From NCBI RefSeq assembly GCF_016811995.1, contig NZ_CP069159.1, positions 3,720,001 through 3,784,000 of the forward strand: 64,000 nt of DNA, given 5' to 3'. The DNA comes from Citrobacter sp. R56 (lineage in GTDB: Bacteria; Pseudomonadota; Gammaproteobacteria; Enterobacterales; Enterobacteriaceae). Positions 1 through 10,486 of this stretch are shown one piece after another (position 1 is the first letter of the stretch; each line of letters begins with the position of its first letter). The translations under genes and the position numbers were made by a program. The notes under the pieces were generated by a model. That model made no database searches, had not been told where the DNA came from, and saw nothing but the letters and a program-made list of their open reading frames with translations.

Positions 1-1093
1 GGTTACGCCACGGGTTATAGATGGACGCCCCTTTCACCATCCCCACCAGCAAGGCCTGCTGATCAAGACTCAGTTCCTCAACCGGACGACCAAAATAGTA
101 CAAACTCGCCAGCGGGAAGCCGCGAATTTCATTGTCGCCGCTCTGACCGAGGTACACTTCGTTCATGTACAGTTCGAGAATGCGGTCCTTGCTGTAACGC
201 GCATCCATCAGCAGCGCCATGTAGGCTTCGTTGGCTTTACGCCAGTAGGAACGTTCGCTGGAGAGGAAGAGGTTTTTCACCAGCTGCTGAGTCAGCGTAC
301 TCGCCCCTTGCACCGTACGTCCGGCCGTCAGGTTCGCCAGCACCGCGCGCCCGATGGAGTACAGGCTGACCCCATCATGCTCATAGAAATGACGGTCTTC
401 GGTCGCTAACAGCGTATCCACCAGCAGATCCGGGAAGCCGTTGCGCGGTACAAACAGACGCTGTTCGCCGTTCGGTGAAGAGAGCATCGTGATCAGGCGA
501 GGATCGAGACGGAAGAAACCGAACTGGCGGTTGTTGTCCATGTTCTCGATAGTGTCGAGATGATCGCCATCAAACGTCAAACGTGCCCGTACCTGCCCTT
601 CTTTGCTATCCGGGAAGTCAAACGGACGACGAATCATCTCAATGCTGTTCGCCTGCACGGTGAACTCGCCAGGGCGCGTCATTTTCGACACCTGACGATA
701 CTGGGTCGCTTCCAGCAACTTCACCATTTCGTTTTTGCTGACTGGCATTTCTGGTTCAAGGTTTACCATGCGGCCATAGACTGCCGCGGGCAATTGCCAG
801 ACTTTGCCATCAATACGGCTACGGATTTTTTGATCCAGATAGACGCCGTAAATGGCAATCAGCACCACAAAAACAATCGACAGTTTTAGCAGCAGCCAGA
901 CCCAGCCGCGCTTACCACGAGGCTTACCGCCTTTGCCTTTACCCTTACGCGGCATCGGTTCTTCATCCTCATAGTCATCATCATAATCGTCGTCATACTC
1001 TTCATCTCTGAGTCGACGACGGCTCACCTTTTGTTTCACCGGACGCGTCGGTTTCCCTTTACGCCCGATTGGCTCGCGGTCATTCCCCGCCAT
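1..1093 (-). CDS. mrcB: Penicillin-binding protein 1B (partial, N-terminal part)
   Basis: Bifunctional class A penicillin-binding protein that polymerises lipid II and cross-links peptidoglycan at the inner membrane. Only about 364 codons lie in the window; the family is about 844 residues, so the rest of the glycosyltransferase and the whole transpeptidase domain lie beyond the left edge. Visible parts are a cytoplasmic tail with an acidic Asp/Glu run, a basic [13 protein letters not shown] stretch, one membrane segment near residues 65-87, the UB2H region, and the GT51 catalytic motif [10 protein letters not shown] with the glutamate near residue 233, followed by [12 protein letters not shown]. 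An internal Met at about residue 47 matches the start of the short isoform known in E. coli. The start was chosen at [10 protein letters not shown]. hrpB lies upstream on the same strand. Confidence 0.97.
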   Translation of the reverse strand, partial: MAGNDREPIGRKGKPTRPVKQKVSRRRLRDEEYDDDYDDDYEDEEPMPRKGKGKGGKPRGKRGWVWLLLKLSIVFVVLIAIYGVYLDQKIRSRIDGKVWQLPAAVYGRMVNLEPEMPVSKNEMVKLLEATQYRQVSKMTRPGEFTVQANSIEMIRRPFDFPDSKEGQVRARLTFDGDHLDTIENMDNNRQFGFFRLDPRLITMLSSPNGEQRLFVPRNGFPDLLVDTLLATEDRHFYEHDGVSLYSIGRAVLANLTAGRTVQGASTLTQQLVKNLFLSSERSYWRKANEAYMALLMDARYSKDRILELYMNEVYLGQSGDNEIRGFPLASLYYFGRPVEELSLDQQALLVGMVKGASIYNPWRN

Positions 1094-1189
1094 GCTTTTT
1101 CTCCGCTACGTTCAGGCGCAAAGGCCTGATTCTCTGTTCTTCCGCCAGAGGACAGAAGAAGAAATCTCTCAATTTTTGCTGCTCGTACG

Positions 1190-1204
1190 CCGGATGGCAT
1201 CCGG
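1190..1204. repeat. Short REP-like palindrome
   Basis: CCGGATGGCATCCGG is a perfect 15-base palindrome (7-base arms around a central G) in the short gap between hrpB and mrcB. It resembles the core of the REP elements elsewhere in the window, but it is too short to be called a full REP. Confidence 0.4.
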
Positions 1205-1214
1205 TCTACAAATA

Positions 1215-3644
1215 CTACGAATACTTTTTGGTGCGCCGCGTCGGCGCGGTATTCGCCGGATCGTCCGGCCACACATGTTTGGGATAGCGTCCTTTCATCT
1301 CCTTTTGCACCTCACGGTAGGCGCCCTGCCAGAACGCGCTTAAATCCCGCGTGATTTGCAGCGGTCGCTGCGCCGGTGATAATAACTCCAGCACCAGCGG
1401 AACGCGCCCCTGAGCAATAGTAGGTGTTTGCGCTTCCCCAAACATCTCCTGCATTCTGACGGCCAGCGCAGGCGGGTTATCGTCATGATAGCGAATGGCT
1501 ATCCGGCTTCCCGTCGGCACAGTGTAATGCGCAGGCAGTTCACTATCCAGACGTTGCAGCATAGACCAGTCCAGCAAACTGCGTAACGCCAGACCCACAT
1601 TCACGGCCTTCAGCCCACGCAGAGAGTGCACACCGGTCATCTGCGGCAGTAACCAGGATTCCAGGCTAGCCAGCAAAGAGGCCTCATCCACAGCAGGCCA
1701 CGCGTACTCCGGCAGCCATTTTGCCGCGCAGTGCAAACGCAGCCGTAGCTGCTCTGCTTCCGGCGTCCAGTTGAGCACACTTAAGCCTTTATCGCGAATG
1801 CCATTCAGCATCGCCTGATGCAGTTCGTCTTCAGAAGGTTTGGCAAGTGGCTGAACTTTTACCGTCAGTTGCCCGATACGCAACCGTCGTAGCGCTTTCA
1901 GCGTGCCTTGCGCGTCATCCCACTCAACCGTGTCGGATTGCTGCAAGAGTGCAGGACACGTCTGGATCAGCGCGTCGATCTCCAGCGGCAGCGCCAGCAA
2001 AATACGCGCATCCGGTGAGGCGCTCCCTTGTAACAGCAGCGGAGCAATCAGCCACTCATGGCGACCCAGCGCGTCATCGGCATCCAGTTTTGCCCCCATC
2101 CCGTTCGCCAGTTGGTAGCGTCCGTCCAGCCCGCGCCGACGCGCAATGCGATCGGCAAATGCGTGGGCAAGCAACGGGGCTATCAGACGGCTGTCTGGTT
2201 CCGAGGCGCGCACGTTGAGGCGTTTCAGAAGTTGCTGACTTCGCTGCTGCCAGCCAGGATGATGACGTGAAAACGCGACGCTTAAATCGCTGCTCCCTCC
2301 CCGCGGCGGTTCTTCAAGTATCGCCGCGAGCTTCGCCGCCGTTGCGGCTTCACTGCTGTTGCTGGCGCTCACCAGCATCGCCGCCAGTCGGGGATCGTTG
2401 CCGAGCGCCGCCATTTTTTGACCTGTTGCGCTCAGGCGATCGCCGTCCAGCGCGTTCAGCATCTGTAACAGCCGCTTAGCCGCCAGCAGATGGGTCGCGG
2501 GCGGAAGATCTAACCAGGTGAGCTGAGCGGGATCGTGACATCCCCATTGCAACAGCTCCATCAGCACGCCCGACAGATCGCTTTGCAAAATCTCCGGCTC
2601 GCTTTGCGCTGCAGCTCTCTCTGCCTGATCTTTAGGCAGAAGGTGAAGACAGATCCCCGGTTCCAGTCGCCCCGCACGTCCCGCGCGCTGCGTCATGGAG
2701 GCCTGGCTGACGCGCTGGGTTATCAGGCGCGTCAGCCCGGTTCGTGGATCAAAACGCGCCACGCGCTCCTGCGCACTGTCCACCACCAGGCGAATCCCTT
2801 CGATCGTTAAACTGGTTTCGGCAATATTGGTTGCCAGCACCACTTTGCGCATCCCGGCGGGCGCCGGCAAAATGGCTTTCCGCTGGTCATCCAACGACAA
2901 TGCTCCGTAGAGCGGGCACAGCAGAACATCGCTCCCCACGCGTGACGTCAGGTGTTCCTGTACGCGTTGGATCTCCCCTACGCCGGGTAAAAACAGCAGC
3001 AGCGATCCCGACTCGCTGCGCAGTAAATCCGCCGTGGCAATGGCCACAGCCTCATCAAAACGCAGTTGCGCCGCCAGTGGCTGGTATCGACGTTCGACAG
3101 GAAAGGTGCGCCCTTCGGAGACCACCACCGGCGCATCCGGCAGCAGCTGTTGTAAGCGGTCGTTATCCAGCGTCGCGGACATGATCAGCAGTTTTAAATC
3201 GTCGCGCAGCCCCTGCTGTACGTCCAACAGCAACGCCAGCGCCAGGTCAGCCTGTACACTGCGCTCGTGAAATTCATCGAGGATCACCATCCCGATGCCG
3301 TTAAGCTCCGGGTCGCGTTGGATCATTCGTGTCAACACGCCTTCGGTGACCACTTCAAGCCGCGTCTGTGGCCCCACGCAGCTTTGTGCCCGCATCCGGT
3401 AGCCTACCGTTTCACCGGTTTTTTCGTTCAGGAGTTCCGCCAGTCGCTGCGCCACATTGCGCGCTGCCAGACGGCGTGGTTCCAGCAGGATAATCCGCCC
3501 CTGGATGCCTTTATGCGTCAGGAACTGCAGCGGCAGCCAGGTTGATTTCCCGGCGCCAGTCGGCGCGCTCAGTAAGACCTGGGGGGCGCTATCAAGGGCG
3601 GTGAGCAGTTCAGGCAGTACGGCGGCTACAGGCAACGACGTCAC
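1215..3644 (-). CDS. hrpB: DEAH-box ATP-dependent helicase HrpB
   Basis: Putative RNA helicase of the DEAH/RHA group. Motifs in order are Walker A APTGAGKST, LEPRRLAARNVA, DEFHER (the DEAH variant typical of HrpB), SATLDN, ATNIAETSLTI and QRAGRAGR, followed by the HrpB-specific C-terminal domain ending in TAPTRRTKKYS. I chose the GTG at 3644, which gives 809 residues like E. coli HrpB and has a GGAG ribosome site 6 bases upstream. An upstream in-frame start at 3689 would add 15 residues (824) but has no good ribosome site. The gene is divergent from thpR, with only about 70 bases between the starts, so the two promoters must overlap. The cellular role of the family is poorly defined. Confidence 0.95.
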   Translation of the reverse strand: MTSLPVAAVLPELLTALDSAPQVLLSAPTGAGKSTWLPLQFLTHKGIQGRIILLEPRRLAARNVAQRLAELLNEKTGETVGYRMRAQSCVGPQTRLEVVTEGVLTRMIQRDPELNGIGMVILDEFHERSVQADLALALLLDVQQGLRDDLKLLIMSATLDNDRLQQLLPDAPVVVSEGRTFPVERRYQPLAAQLRFDEAVAIATADLLRSESGSLLLFLPGVGEIQRVQEHLTSRVGSDVLLCPLYGALSLDDQRKAILPAPAGMRKVVLATNIAETSLTIEGIRLVVDSAQERVARFDPRTGLTRLITQRVSQASMTQRAGRAGRLEPGICLHLLPKDQAERAAAQSEPEILQSDLSGVLMELLQWGCHDPAQLTWLDLPPATHLLAAKRLLQMLNALDGDRLSATGQKMAALGNDPRLAAMLVSASNSSEAATAAKLAAILEEPPRGGSSDLSVAFSRHHPGWQQRSQQLLKRLNVRASEPDSRLIAPLLAHAFADRIARRRGLDGRYQLANGMGAKLDADDALGRHEWLIAPLLLQGSASPDARILLALPLEIDALIQTCPALLQQSDTVEWDDAQGTLKALRRLRIGQLTVKVQPLAKPSEDELHQAMLNGIRDKGLSVLNWTPEAEQLRLRLHCAAKWLPEYAWPAVDEASLLASLESWLLPQMTGVHSLRGLKAVNVGLALRSLLDWSMLQRLDSELPAHYTVPTGSRIAIRYHDDNPPALAVRMQEMFGEAQTPTIAQGRVPLVLELLSPAQRPLQITRDLSAFWQGAYREVQKEMKGRYPKHVWPDDPANTAPTRRTKKYS

Positions 3645-3717
3645 AAATGACTCCAGAGGGTTAACTTTCTTCGCGCTGCATTGTAGCATCGCGTTAATTC
3701 ATAACCGAGTACCCATC

Positions 3718-4248
3718 ATGACTGAGCCAAAACGGCTGTTCTTTGCGATTGAATTGCCCGGCCCTGTTCGTGAGCAAATTATCACCTGGCGCGCCGCCCA
3801 TTTTGCCCCTGAGGATGGTCGTCCGGTGGCCAGCGCAAATCTGCATCTGACGCTGGCCTTCCTGGGCGACGTCAGCCCGGAAAAACAACAGGCGCTGTCA
3901 CAACTTGCAGGACGCATTCGTCAACCGGGGTTTACGCTCAAACTGGATGACGCGGGCCAGTGGCTACGTTCGCGCGTCGTCTGGCTGGGGATGCGCCAGC
4001 CGCCGCGGGGACTTCTGCAACTGGCTAACATGCTGCGGGCGCAGGCTGCGCGTAGCGGCTGTTATCAGAGTCCTCAACCTTTTCATCCGCATATCACCCT
4101 GCTGCGCGACGCCAGCCATGCCGTAGCGATTCCACCGCCAGGTTTCTGCTGGTCGTTTCCGGTGACAGAATTTTCCCTTTATGCCTCTTCATTCGAGCGG
4201 GGACGTACGCGATACACCGCTCTGCAACGCTGGACGCTTGCCGAATAA
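3718..4248 (+). CDS. thpR: RNA 2',3'-cyclic phosphodiesterase (2H phosphoesterase)
   Basis: Member of the LigT/ThpR branch of the 2H phosphoesterase superfamily, which hydrolyses RNA 2',3'-cyclic phosphate ends to 2'-phosphomonoesters and can join tRNA halves with a 2'-5' bond in vitro. The 176 residues match the usual family length. The two catalytic HxTx motifs are visible: HLTL starting at H43 and HITL near residue 127. A longer in-frame reading exists upstream, but it runs into the 5' part of divergent hrpB, and MTEPKRLFF aligns with the family start. sfsA begins 13 bases after the stop, so the two are probably co-transcribed. Confidence 0.95.
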   Translation: MTEPKRLFFAIELPGPVREQIITWRAAHFAPEDGRPVASANLHLTLAFLGDVSPEKQQALSQLAGRIRQPGFTLKLDDAGQWLRSRVVWLGMRQPPRGLLQLANMLRAQAARSGCYQSPQPFHPHITLLRDASHAVAIPPPGFCWSFPVTEFSLYASSFERGRTRYTALQRWTLAE

Positions 4249-4261
4249 CCAAGGAACTCAG

Positions 4262-4966
4262 ATGAAATTCTCTCCCCCTTTACAGCGCGCGACGCTGATT
4301 CAGCGCTATAAGCGTTTTTTAGCCGATGTGATCACGCCAGACGGCACCGAATTAACGCTGCATTGCCCTAATACAGGGGCAATGACCGGCTGTGCGACAG
4401 CAGGCGATACCGTTTGGTATTCGGCGTCAGAAAATACGAAACGAAAATATCCTCATACCTGGGAATTAACTGAAACTCAGTCCGGGGCATTCATTTGCGT
4501 TAATACACTGTGGGCAAACAGATTAACGAAAGAGGCAATAGAAAATAACCACCTGCCGGAATTGTCAGGCTACAGTGTCTTGAAAAGCGAAGTAAAATAC
4601 GGCGTCGAACGTAGCCGTATTGATTTTATGTTACAGGCAGATTCCCGACCCGACTGCTATATTGAAGTAAAATCGGTTACGTTGGCGGAAGAAGAGTATG
4701 GTTATTTTCCCGATGCCGTTACTGAACGCGGTCAGAAACATCTTCGGGAACTGATGAGCGTAGCGGCTGCTGGCCATCGCGCGGTGGTGTTATTTGCGGT
4801 GCTGCACACAGCCATTACACGGTTTTCACCCGCGCGGCATATCGATGCAAAATATGCGCGACTCCTGATTGAAGCACAACAAAAGGGGGTAGAAATTCTG
4901 GTTTATAAAGCGGAACTTTCTGCCGAAGGCATGACTCTTAATGAACCGTTGCCCATTACATTGTAG
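4262..4966 (+). CDS. sfsA: Sugar fermentation stimulation protein SfsA
   Basis: SfsA family, 234 residues, the same length as the E. coli protein. It was named for stimulating maltose metabolism when overproduced; it carries an OB-fold N-terminal part and a nuclease-like (PD-(D/E)XK-type) C-terminal part. Visible conserved stretches are HCPNTGAM near residue 35, [12 protein letters not shown] and YIEVKSVTL, the latter resembling a nuclease ExK site. The start at 4262 has an AAGGA ribosome site. Codon use is more AT-rich than in the flanking genes. It lies directly after thpR and before dksA. Confidence 0.93.
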   Translation: MKFSPPLQRATLIQRYKRFLADVITPDGTELTLHCPNTGAMTGCATAGDTVWYSASENTKRKYPHTWELTETQSGAFICVNTLWANRLTKEAIENNHLPELSGYSVLKSEVKYGVERSRIDFMLQADSRPDCYIEVKSVTLAEEEYGYFPDAVTERGQKHLRELMSVAAAGHRAVVLFAVLHTAITRFSPARHIDAKYARLLIEAQQKGVEILVYKAELSAEGMTLNEPLPITL

Positions 4967-5143
4967 TGGTAAAAACAACTGGTTAATTAGTATTCTGGCC
5001 GCGTGCGCAAATACGCTTTTCCTCACAGGGTTGTCAAGTGTTAGGTATAGATAATTGCTATCCGGAAAAGCATCTGCTATTTATAGCGACCTGATTTTTC
5101 CCCCGAACATGGGGATCGATAGTGCGTGTTAAGGAGAAGCAAC

Positions 5144-5599
5144 ATGCAAGAAGGGCAAAACCGTAAAACATCGTCCCTGAGTATTCTCGCCATCGCTGGG
5201 GTGGAGCCGTACCAGGAGAAGCCGGGCGAAGAGTATATGAACGAAGCCCAGCTGTCGCACTTCAGACGTATTCTGGAAGCATGGCGTAATCAACTTAGGG
5301 ATGAAGTCGATCGCACTGTAACTCATATGCAGGACGAAGCAGCGAACTTCCCTGATCCGGTGGACCGTGCCGCACAGGAAGAAGAGTTCAGTCTTGAACT
5401 GCGTAACCGCGATCGTGAACGCAAATTGATCAAAAAGATCGAGAAAACGCTGAAGAAAGTAGAAGACGAAGATTTCGGCTACTGCGAATCCTGCGGTGTA
5501 GAAATTGGTATTCGTCGTCTGGAAGCGCGTCCGACAGCCGATCTGTGCATCGACTGCAAAACGCTGGCTGAGATTCGCGAAAAACAAATGGCGGGTTAA
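5144..5599 (+). CDS. dksA: RNA polymerase-binding transcription factor DksA
   Basis: DksA binds the secondary channel of RNA polymerase and, with ppGpp, represses rRNA promoters and activates amino-acid operons. The 151 residues equal the E. coli length. A long coiled coil carries the [11 protein letters not shown] tip with the key aspartates, followed by a four-cysteine zinc site (YCESCG near residue 114 and CIDC near 135). The ATG at 5144 follows AAGGAGAAGCAAC, a strong ribosome site; an in-frame start 18 bases upstream is unsupported. A rho-independent terminator follows, after which gluQ begins. Confidence 0.98.
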   Translation: MQEGQNRKTSSLSILAIAGVEPYQEKPGEEYMNEAQLSHFRRILEAWRNQLRDEVDRTVTHMQDEAANFPDPVDRAAQEEEFSLELRNRDRERKLIKKIEKTLKKVEDEDFGYCESCGVEIGIRRLEARPTADLCIDCKTLAEIREKQMAG

Positions 5600-5627
5600 T
5601 CCCGGCCATTTTTACCACCTTCAATCC

Positions 5628-5658
5628 AGGCGGGAGTCACTCCCGCCTTATTTTTTTA
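5628..5658 (+). terminator. Terminator of dksA
   Basis: Stem AGGCGGGA / TCCCGCCT with loop GTCAC, followed by a run of seven T from 5651. It lies between the dksA stop and the gluQ start, and the gluQ ATG is only about 14 bases beyond the T run, so gluQ translation depends on readthrough or on a promoter overlapping this site. Confidence 0.85.
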
Positions 5659-5671
5659 TGTTTCTTAATTC

Positions 5672-6568
5672 ATGACAGAGTCACACTATATTGGCCGCTT
5701 CGCCCCTTCCCCTTCCGGCGAGCTACACTTTGGTTCGTTGATCGCGGCGTTGGGCAGCTACCTGCGGGCGCGCTCGCAAGACGGCATCTGGCGAGTGCGT
5801 ATTGAGGACATTGACCCTCCTCGTGAAGTTCCCGGTGCCGCAGACACTATCCTGCGTCAGCTGGAACATTACGGTCTGCACTGGGACGGCGACATACTAT
5901 GGCAATCTCAGCGCCACGATGCTTACCGGGAAGCGCTGGCCTGGCTCTTTGAACAAGGTCTTAGCTACAACTGCACCTGCTCGCGCGCCAGAATCCAAAG
6001 CCTTGGGGGGATTTACGACGGCCATTGCCGCACCCTTGCCCATGGACCAGAACATGCTGCCGTGCGTATTAAACAGCAGCATCCCGTCACCCAGTTTTAT
6101 GATGTGCTGCGCGGGGATATCCAGGCGGACCGTCATCTGGCGCAAGAAGATTTTATTATTCATCGCCGCGACGGCCTGTTTGCCTATAACCTCGCGGTGG
6201 TGGTGGACGATCATTTTCAGGGCATCACTGAAATCGTGCGCGGCGCGGACTTAATCGAACCCACCGTTCGACAAATTTCGTTGTACCAACAATTCGGCTG
6301 GCAAGCGCCTGACTATATTCATCTTCCGCTGGCGCTCAACGAACAAGGCGCTAAACTCTCCAAGCAGAATCATGCACCTGCGCTGCCGCAAGGCGATCCG
6401 CGCCCGGTACTCATTGATGCGTTACGCTTCCTGGGTCAGAACGTCGCGTTAGAATGGCAGGAGATGAAAGTGGAAGAATTGCTGCAAAATGCGGTGAAGA
6501 ACTGGACGCTTGCGACAGTGCCTGCATCGTCTATTGTAAATTCAGCGTTCTCAAACGCGTCATGCTGA
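5672..6568 (+). CDS. gluQ: Glutamyl-Q tRNA(Asp) synthetase
   Basis: Shortened glutamyl-tRNA synthetase paralogue that attaches glutamate to the queuosine base of tRNA(Asp) rather than charging an acceptor stem. The 298 residues contain a HIGH-type motif ([13 protein letters not shown], residues 8-20), a zinc-binding segment CTCSRA...YDGHC around residues 100-118, and the KLSKQ signature near residue 236. The C-terminal anticodon-binding domain of true GluRS is absent, as expected for the family. It sits between dksA and pcnB as in E. coli. Confidence 0.96.
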   Translation: MTESHYIGRFAPSPSGELHFGSLIAALGSYLRARSQDGIWRVRIEDIDPPREVPGAADTILRQLEHYGLHWDGDILWQSQRHDAYREALAWLFEQGLSYNCTCSRARIQSLGGIYDGHCRTLAHGPEHAAVRIKQQHPVTQFYDVLRGDIQADRHLAQEDFIIHRRDGLFAYNLAVVVDDHFQGITEIVRGADLIEPTVRQISLYQQFGWQAPDYIHLPLALNEQGAKLSKQNHAPALPQGDPRPVLIDALRFLGQNVALEWQEMKVEELLQNAVKNWTLATVPASSIVNSAFSNASC

Positions 6569-6617
6569 GCTATGATTAGCCGCTATTTTTTTGTCCTGAT
6601 TGAAGTTTGACACTACC

Positions 6618-6630
6618 GAGGTGCACTATT
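6618..6630 (+). promoter_or_regulatory. Ribosome site and AUU start of pcnB
   Basis: GAGGTG (6618-6623) stands just upstream of an ATT codon at 6628-6630 that opens the frame F-T-R-V-A-N-F. In E. coli, pcnB is known to start at AUU, the second chromosomal AUU start after infC. The identical arrangement here gives exactly 465 residues. No ATG lies in frame until the codon for residue 29, inside conserved sequence. Confidence 0.85.
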
Positions 6631-8025
6631 TTTACCCGAGTCGCTAATTTTTGCCGCAAAGTGCTAAGTCGCGAAGAGAGCGAGGCTGAACAGGTCGTCG
6701 CCCGTCCACATATGACGGTAATCCCGCGTGAACAGCACGGAATTTCCCGCAAAGATATCAGTGAAAATGCCCTGAAGGTAATGTACAGGCTCAATAAGGC
6801 GGGTTACGAAGCCTGGCTGGTCGGCGGCGGTGTGCGCGATCTTCTGCTCGGCAAAAAGCCGAAAGATTTCGACGTTACGACCAACGCCACACCTGATCAG
6901 GTACGTAAACTGTTTCGCAACTGTCGTCTGGTTGGTCGCCGATTCCGTCTGGCCCACGTCATGTTTGGTCCGGAAATCATCGAAGTCGCCACCTTCCGTG
7001 GTCATCATGAAAGCGGCGACACTGACCGCACCACGTCTCAGCGCGGACAAAACGGCATGCTGCTGCGTGACAACATCTTCGGCTCGATTGAAGAAGATGC
7101 ACAACGTCGCGATTTTACGATCAACAGCCTCTATTACAGCGTGGCTGATTTTACCGTGCGTGATTATGTCGGCGGCATGAAGGATCTGGAAGACGGCGTG
7201 ATCCGTCTGATCGGTAATCCGGAAACGCGTTACCGCGAAGATCCCGTACGTATGTTACGTGCTGTCCGTTTTGCGGCAAAACTCGACATGCGCATCAGTC
7301 CGGAAACCGCAGAGCCTATTCCACGCCTGGCAACACTGCTCAACGATATTCCTCCTGCACGTCTGTTTGAAGAATCGCTGAAACTTCTGCAGGCAGGCTA
7401 TGGTTTTGAAACCTATAAAAAACTGTGCGAGTACAGCCTGTTCCAGCCGCTGTTCCCGACCATTACGCGCTATTTCACCGAAAACGGTGATAGCCCAATG
7501 GAACGCATCATCGCGCAGGTACTGAAGAACACCGACACTCGTATCCACAATGATATGCGCGTCAACCCGGCATTCCTGTTCGCCGCCATGTTCTGGTATC
7601 CGTTACTCGAGATGGCGCAGAAAATTGCGCAGGAGAGCGGTCTGGCTTATTACGACGCGTTTGCGCTGGCCATGAATGATGTGCTGGACGAAGCGTGCCG
7701 CTCGCTGGCGATCCCCAAACGCCTGACATCCCTCACGCGTGATATCTGGCAACTCCAGTTGCGTATGTCGCGTCGTCAGGGTAAACGTGCCTGGAAGCTG
7801 ATGGAACATCCTAAGTTCCGTGCGGCTTACGATTTGCTGGCTTTGCGCGCAGAAGTGGAAAACAACACGGAACTGCAACGTCTGGTGCAGTGGTGGGGTG
7901 AGTTCCAGGTCTCTGCGCCGCCTGAGCAAAAAGGCATGTTGAACGAGCTGGATGAAGAGCCGGCCGCCCGTCGACGTCATCGTCGACCACGCAAACGCGC
8001 TCCGCGTCGTGAGGGCAGTGCATGA
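6628..8025 (+). CDS. pcnB: Poly(A) polymerase I
   Basis: Adds poly(A) tails to RNA 3' ends and so marks RNAs, including ColE1-type RNA I, for decay; membrane-associated. Nucleotidyltransferase core: LVGGGVRD (residues 64-71), catalytic aspartates D80 and D82 in KDFDVTTN, then the RNA-binding region and a basic C-terminal tail ([15 protein letters not shown]). The start is an unusual AUU (see the separate site entry); a TTG at 6607 is also in frame but has no ribosome site. The stop overlaps the folK start by 4 bases (ATGA), so the pair is translationally coupled. Confidence 0.96.
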   Translation: MFTRVANFCRKVLSREESEAEQVVARPHMTVIPREQHGISRKDISENALKVMYRLNKAGYEAWLVGGGVRDLLLGKKPKDFDVTTNATPDQVRKLFRNCRLVGRRFRLAHVMFGPEIIEVATFRGHHESGDTDRTTSQRGQNGMLLRDNIFGSIEEDAQRRDFTINSLYYSVADFTVRDYVGGMKDLEDGVIRLIGNPETRYREDPVRMLRAVRFAAKLDMRISPETAEPIPRLATLLNDIPPARLFEESLKLLQAGYGFETYKKLCEYSLFQPLFPTITRYFTENGDSPMERIIAQVLKNTDTRIHNDMRVNPAFLFAAMFWYPLLEMAQKIAQESGLAYYDAFALAMNDVLDEACRSLAIPKRLTSLTRDIWQLQLRMSRRQGKRAWKLMEHPKFRAAYDLLALRAEVENNTELQRLVQWWGEFQVSAPPEQKGMLNELDEEPAARRRHRRPRKRAPRREGSA

Positions 8026-8501
8026 CCCTTGCGTATATCGCAATTGGCAGTAATCTGGCCTCTCCGCTGGAGCAGGTCAATGCGGCAATTCAGGCGCTGG
8101 GAGAGATCCCGGAAAGCCGGATTGTCGCACTCTCCTCGTTTTACCGCACCCCGCCGCTGGGACCGCAGGATCAGCCCGACTATCTGAATGCCGCCGTGGC
8201 GCTGGAAACGACGCTGCTGCCGGAAGCGCTGCTGGACCATACCCAACGTATTGAGTTACAGCAGGGACGTGTCCGTAAAGCGGAGCGCTGGGGACCGCGT
8301 ACGCTGGACCTCGATATCATGCTGTTTGGCGATCAAGTGATTAACACTGAACGTCTGACCATTCCCCACTATGACATGAAAAACCGCGGCTTTATGCTGT
8401 GGCCACTGTTTGAAATCGCGCCTGAGTTGGTATTTCCAGATAGCATCACATTGCGCCAACAACTCACCCTTCTTGCAGCAGAAAAACCTGCTTACTGGTA
8501 A
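8022..8501 (+). CDS. folK: 6-hydroxymethyl-7,8-dihydropterin pyrophosphokinase
   Basis: HPPK transfers pyrophosphate from ATP to 6-hydroxymethyl-7,8-dihydropterin in folate synthesis (cytoplasm). It has 159 residues, the E. coli length. The signature [15 protein letters not shown] near residues 88-102 carries the two metal-binding aspartates, and IAIGSN opens the fold. It overlaps the end of pcnB by four bases. In E. coli a fimbrial operon (yadN to yadC) follows; here panB comes next after 119 bases. Confidence 0.97.
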   Translation: MTLAYIAIGSNLASPLEQVNAAIQALGEIPESRIVALSSFYRTPPLGPQDQPDYLNAAVALETTLLPEALLDHTQRIELQQGRVRKAERWGPRTLDLDIMLFGDQVINTERLTIPHYDMKNRGFMLWPLFEIAPELVFPDSITLRQQLTLLAAEKPAYW

Positions 8502-8620
8502 TTTTGGCTTTCCGCTTAACATGTTCTGCGGACGCGTTAATCATTTCCTTAAAATAATTGCCCCCCTGACTGCGACTGTTAGAATGCCGGATAATGATAC
8601 TTTTATGATCCGGAAATGTT

Positions 8621-9412
8621 ATGAAACCGACCACCATCTCGTTGCTGCAGAAACACAAACAAGACAAAAAACGCTTCGCCACCATTACTGCTTACGACTA
8701 CAGCTTCGCCAAACTGTTTGCCGATGAAGGGCTGAACGTGATGCTGGTGGGCGACTCGCTTGGCATGACGGTACAAGGTCACGACTCCACCCTGCCGGTG
8801 ACCGTCGAGGACATTGCCTATCACACCCGCGCCGTACGTCGCGGCGCGCCAAACAGCCTGCTGCTGGCTGACCTGCCATTTATGGCTTACGCCACGCCAG
8901 AACAGGCGTTTGAGAATGCGGCGGTGGTCATGCGCGCGGGCGCGAACATGGTCAAAATCGAGGGCGGTGCGTGGCTGGTGGATACCGTAAAAATGCTGAC
9001 AGAACGCGCGGTGCCGGTTTGCGGACATCTGGGTTTAACGCCACAATCAGTCAATATCTTCGGTGGTTATAAAATTCAGGGGCGCGGCGATGCCGGTCAG
9101 GTGCTGTTCGATGACGCGCTGGCACTGGAAGCGGCAGGCGCACAGTTACTGGTGCTGGAGTGCGTTCCGGTTGAGCTGGCGAAGCGGGTAACGGAAGCGC
9201 TCTCCATTCCGGTGATCGGCATTGGCGCGGGCAATGTCACCGACGGGCAGATCCTCGTGATGCATGACGCGTTTGGTATCACCGGCGGGCATATTCCAAA
9301 ATTTGCTAAAAATTTCCTGGCAGAAGCGGGCGACATCCGCGCCGCCGTGCGGCAGTATATTGCCGAAGTGGAGTCCGGTGTCTATCCGGGCGAAGAACAC
9401 AGTTTCCATTAA
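8621..9412 (+). CDS. panB: Ketopantoate hydroxymethyltransferase
   Basis: First committed step of pantothenate synthesis: transfers a hydroxymethyl group from 5,10-methylene-THF to alpha-ketoisovalerate. TIM-barrel protein of 263 residues (264 in E. coli). Motifs include [15 protein letters not shown], the metal-site region MLVGDSLGM (residues 40-48) and GHLGLTPQS. The ATG has no strong purine-rich ribosome site (CGGAAATGTT). It is separated from panC by a BIME rather than by coding sequence. Confidence 0.97.
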   Translation: MKPTTISLLQKHKQDKKRFATITAYDYSFAKLFADEGLNVMLVGDSLGMTVQGHDSTLPVTVEDIAYHTRAVRRGAPNSLLLADLPFMAYATPEQAFENAAVVMRAGANMVKIEGGAWLVDTVKMLTERAVPVCGHLGLTPQSVNIFGGYKIQGRGDAGQVLFDDALALEAAGAQLLVLECVPVELAKRVTEALSIPVIGIGAGNVTDGQILVMHDAFGITGGHIPKFAKNFLAEAGDIRAAVRQYIAEVESGVYPGEEHSFH

Positions 9413-9428
9413 GCTACGTTTGGATCGT

Positions 9429-9510
9429 GTAGGCCAGATAAGACGCGTGGCGTCACCATCCGGCATTTGTGCAGAGATGCCTGATGGCGCTGCGCTTATC
9501 AGGCCTACGG
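9429..9510. repeat. BIME: two facing REP elements
   Basis: A REP copy (GTAGGCCAGATAAGACGCG... ending CCATCCGGCAT at 9466) is followed by a second copy in the opposite orientation (9477-9510, ATGCCTGATGGCGCTGCGCT... ending CAGGCCTAC). Together they form the classic inverted REP pair, lying between panB and panC, where it may stabilise the upstream mRNA or limit transcription. Confidence 0.85.
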
Positions 9511-9538
9511 ATAATCAGGCCACTAAAGGAGTCCTGTT

Positions 9539-10393
9539 GTGTTAATTATTGAAACCCTGCCGCTGCTACGCCAGCATATCCGTCGTCTGCGTCAGGAAGG
9601 AAAACGTGTTGCACTGGTGCCGACCATGGGCAACCTGCATGATGGCCATATGAAGCTGGTTGATGAAGCCAAAACGCACGCCGACGTCGTGGTGGTCAGT
9701 ATTTTCGTTAACCCGATGCAGTTTGACCGTCCGGACGACCTGGTGCGTTATCCCCGTACGCTGCAGGAAGACTGCGAAAAGCTGAACAAGCGCAAAGTCG
9801 ATCTGGTATTTGCTCCAGCGCCTGACCAAATTTACCCGCACGGCACTGAAGGCCAGACCTTCGTTGACGTACCGGGTCTCTCCACCATGCTGGAAGGTGC
9901 CAGTCGCCCTGGCCATTTCCGCGGCGTTTCCACTATCGTCAGCAAGCTGTTCAACCTGGTGCAGCCAGACGTTGCCTGCTTTGGCGAGAAAGATTTTCAG
10001 CAACTGGCGCTGATCCGCAAAATGGTTGCCGATATGGGCTACGACATTGAAATCGTGGGCGTTCCCATCATCCGCGCCAAAGACGGTCTGGCCCTGAGCT
10101 CCCGTAACGGTTATCTGACGGCTGAACAACGTAAAATTGCGCCGGGCTTACACAAAGTCATGAATGGCATTGCCGGGAAATTACTGGCCGGAGATCGGGA
10201 TTGTGAAGAAATGATCGCCATTGCCGAGCAAGAGTTGAACGAAAAAGGCTTCCGCGCTGATGATATTCAGATCCGTGATGCCGACACCCTGCTGGAACTC
10301 ACAGATACCAGCAAACGTGCGGTCATCCTCGTTGCTGCATGGTTAGGTCAGGCGCGTCTGATCGACAATCAGAGCGTTGCATTAACCCAGTAG
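9539..10393 (+). CDS. panC: Pantothenate synthetase
   Basis: Condenses pantoate with beta-alanine, using ATP, to form pantothenate. The 284 residues carry the HxGH nucleotide-binding motif (H34-D-G-H37 in [11 protein letters not shown]), GRPGHFRGV-type binding loop ([11 protein letters not shown]), FGEKDFQQL, and the KMSKS-like ALSSRN. The start is GTG, with AAAGGAG 6 bases upstream, as in E. coli. panD follows after 93 bases without the extra gene (yadD/rpnC) that E. coli K-12 has there. Confidence 0.97.
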   Translation: MLIIETLPLLRQHIRRLRQEGKRVALVPTMGNLHDGHMKLVDEAKTHADVVVVSIFVNPMQFDRPDDLVRYPRTLQEDCEKLNKRKVDLVFAPAPDQIYPHGTEGQTFVDVPGLSTMLEGASRPGHFRGVSTIVSKLFNLVQPDVACFGEKDFQQLALIRKMVADMGYDIEIVGVPIIRAKDGLALSSRNGYLTAEQRKIAPGLHKVMNGIAGKLLAGDRDCEEMIAIAEQELNEKGFRADDIQIRDADTLLELTDTSKRAVILVAAWLGQARLIDNQSVALTQ

Positions 10394-10486
10394 ACAGGGG
10401 TTAAAAATCGGGCAATACTGCCTGGAATTTCCTGAAGCTGTTAGAAATATCAGCTTTGTTATCGTTATGGTAGAAAGGTAGAAGTT

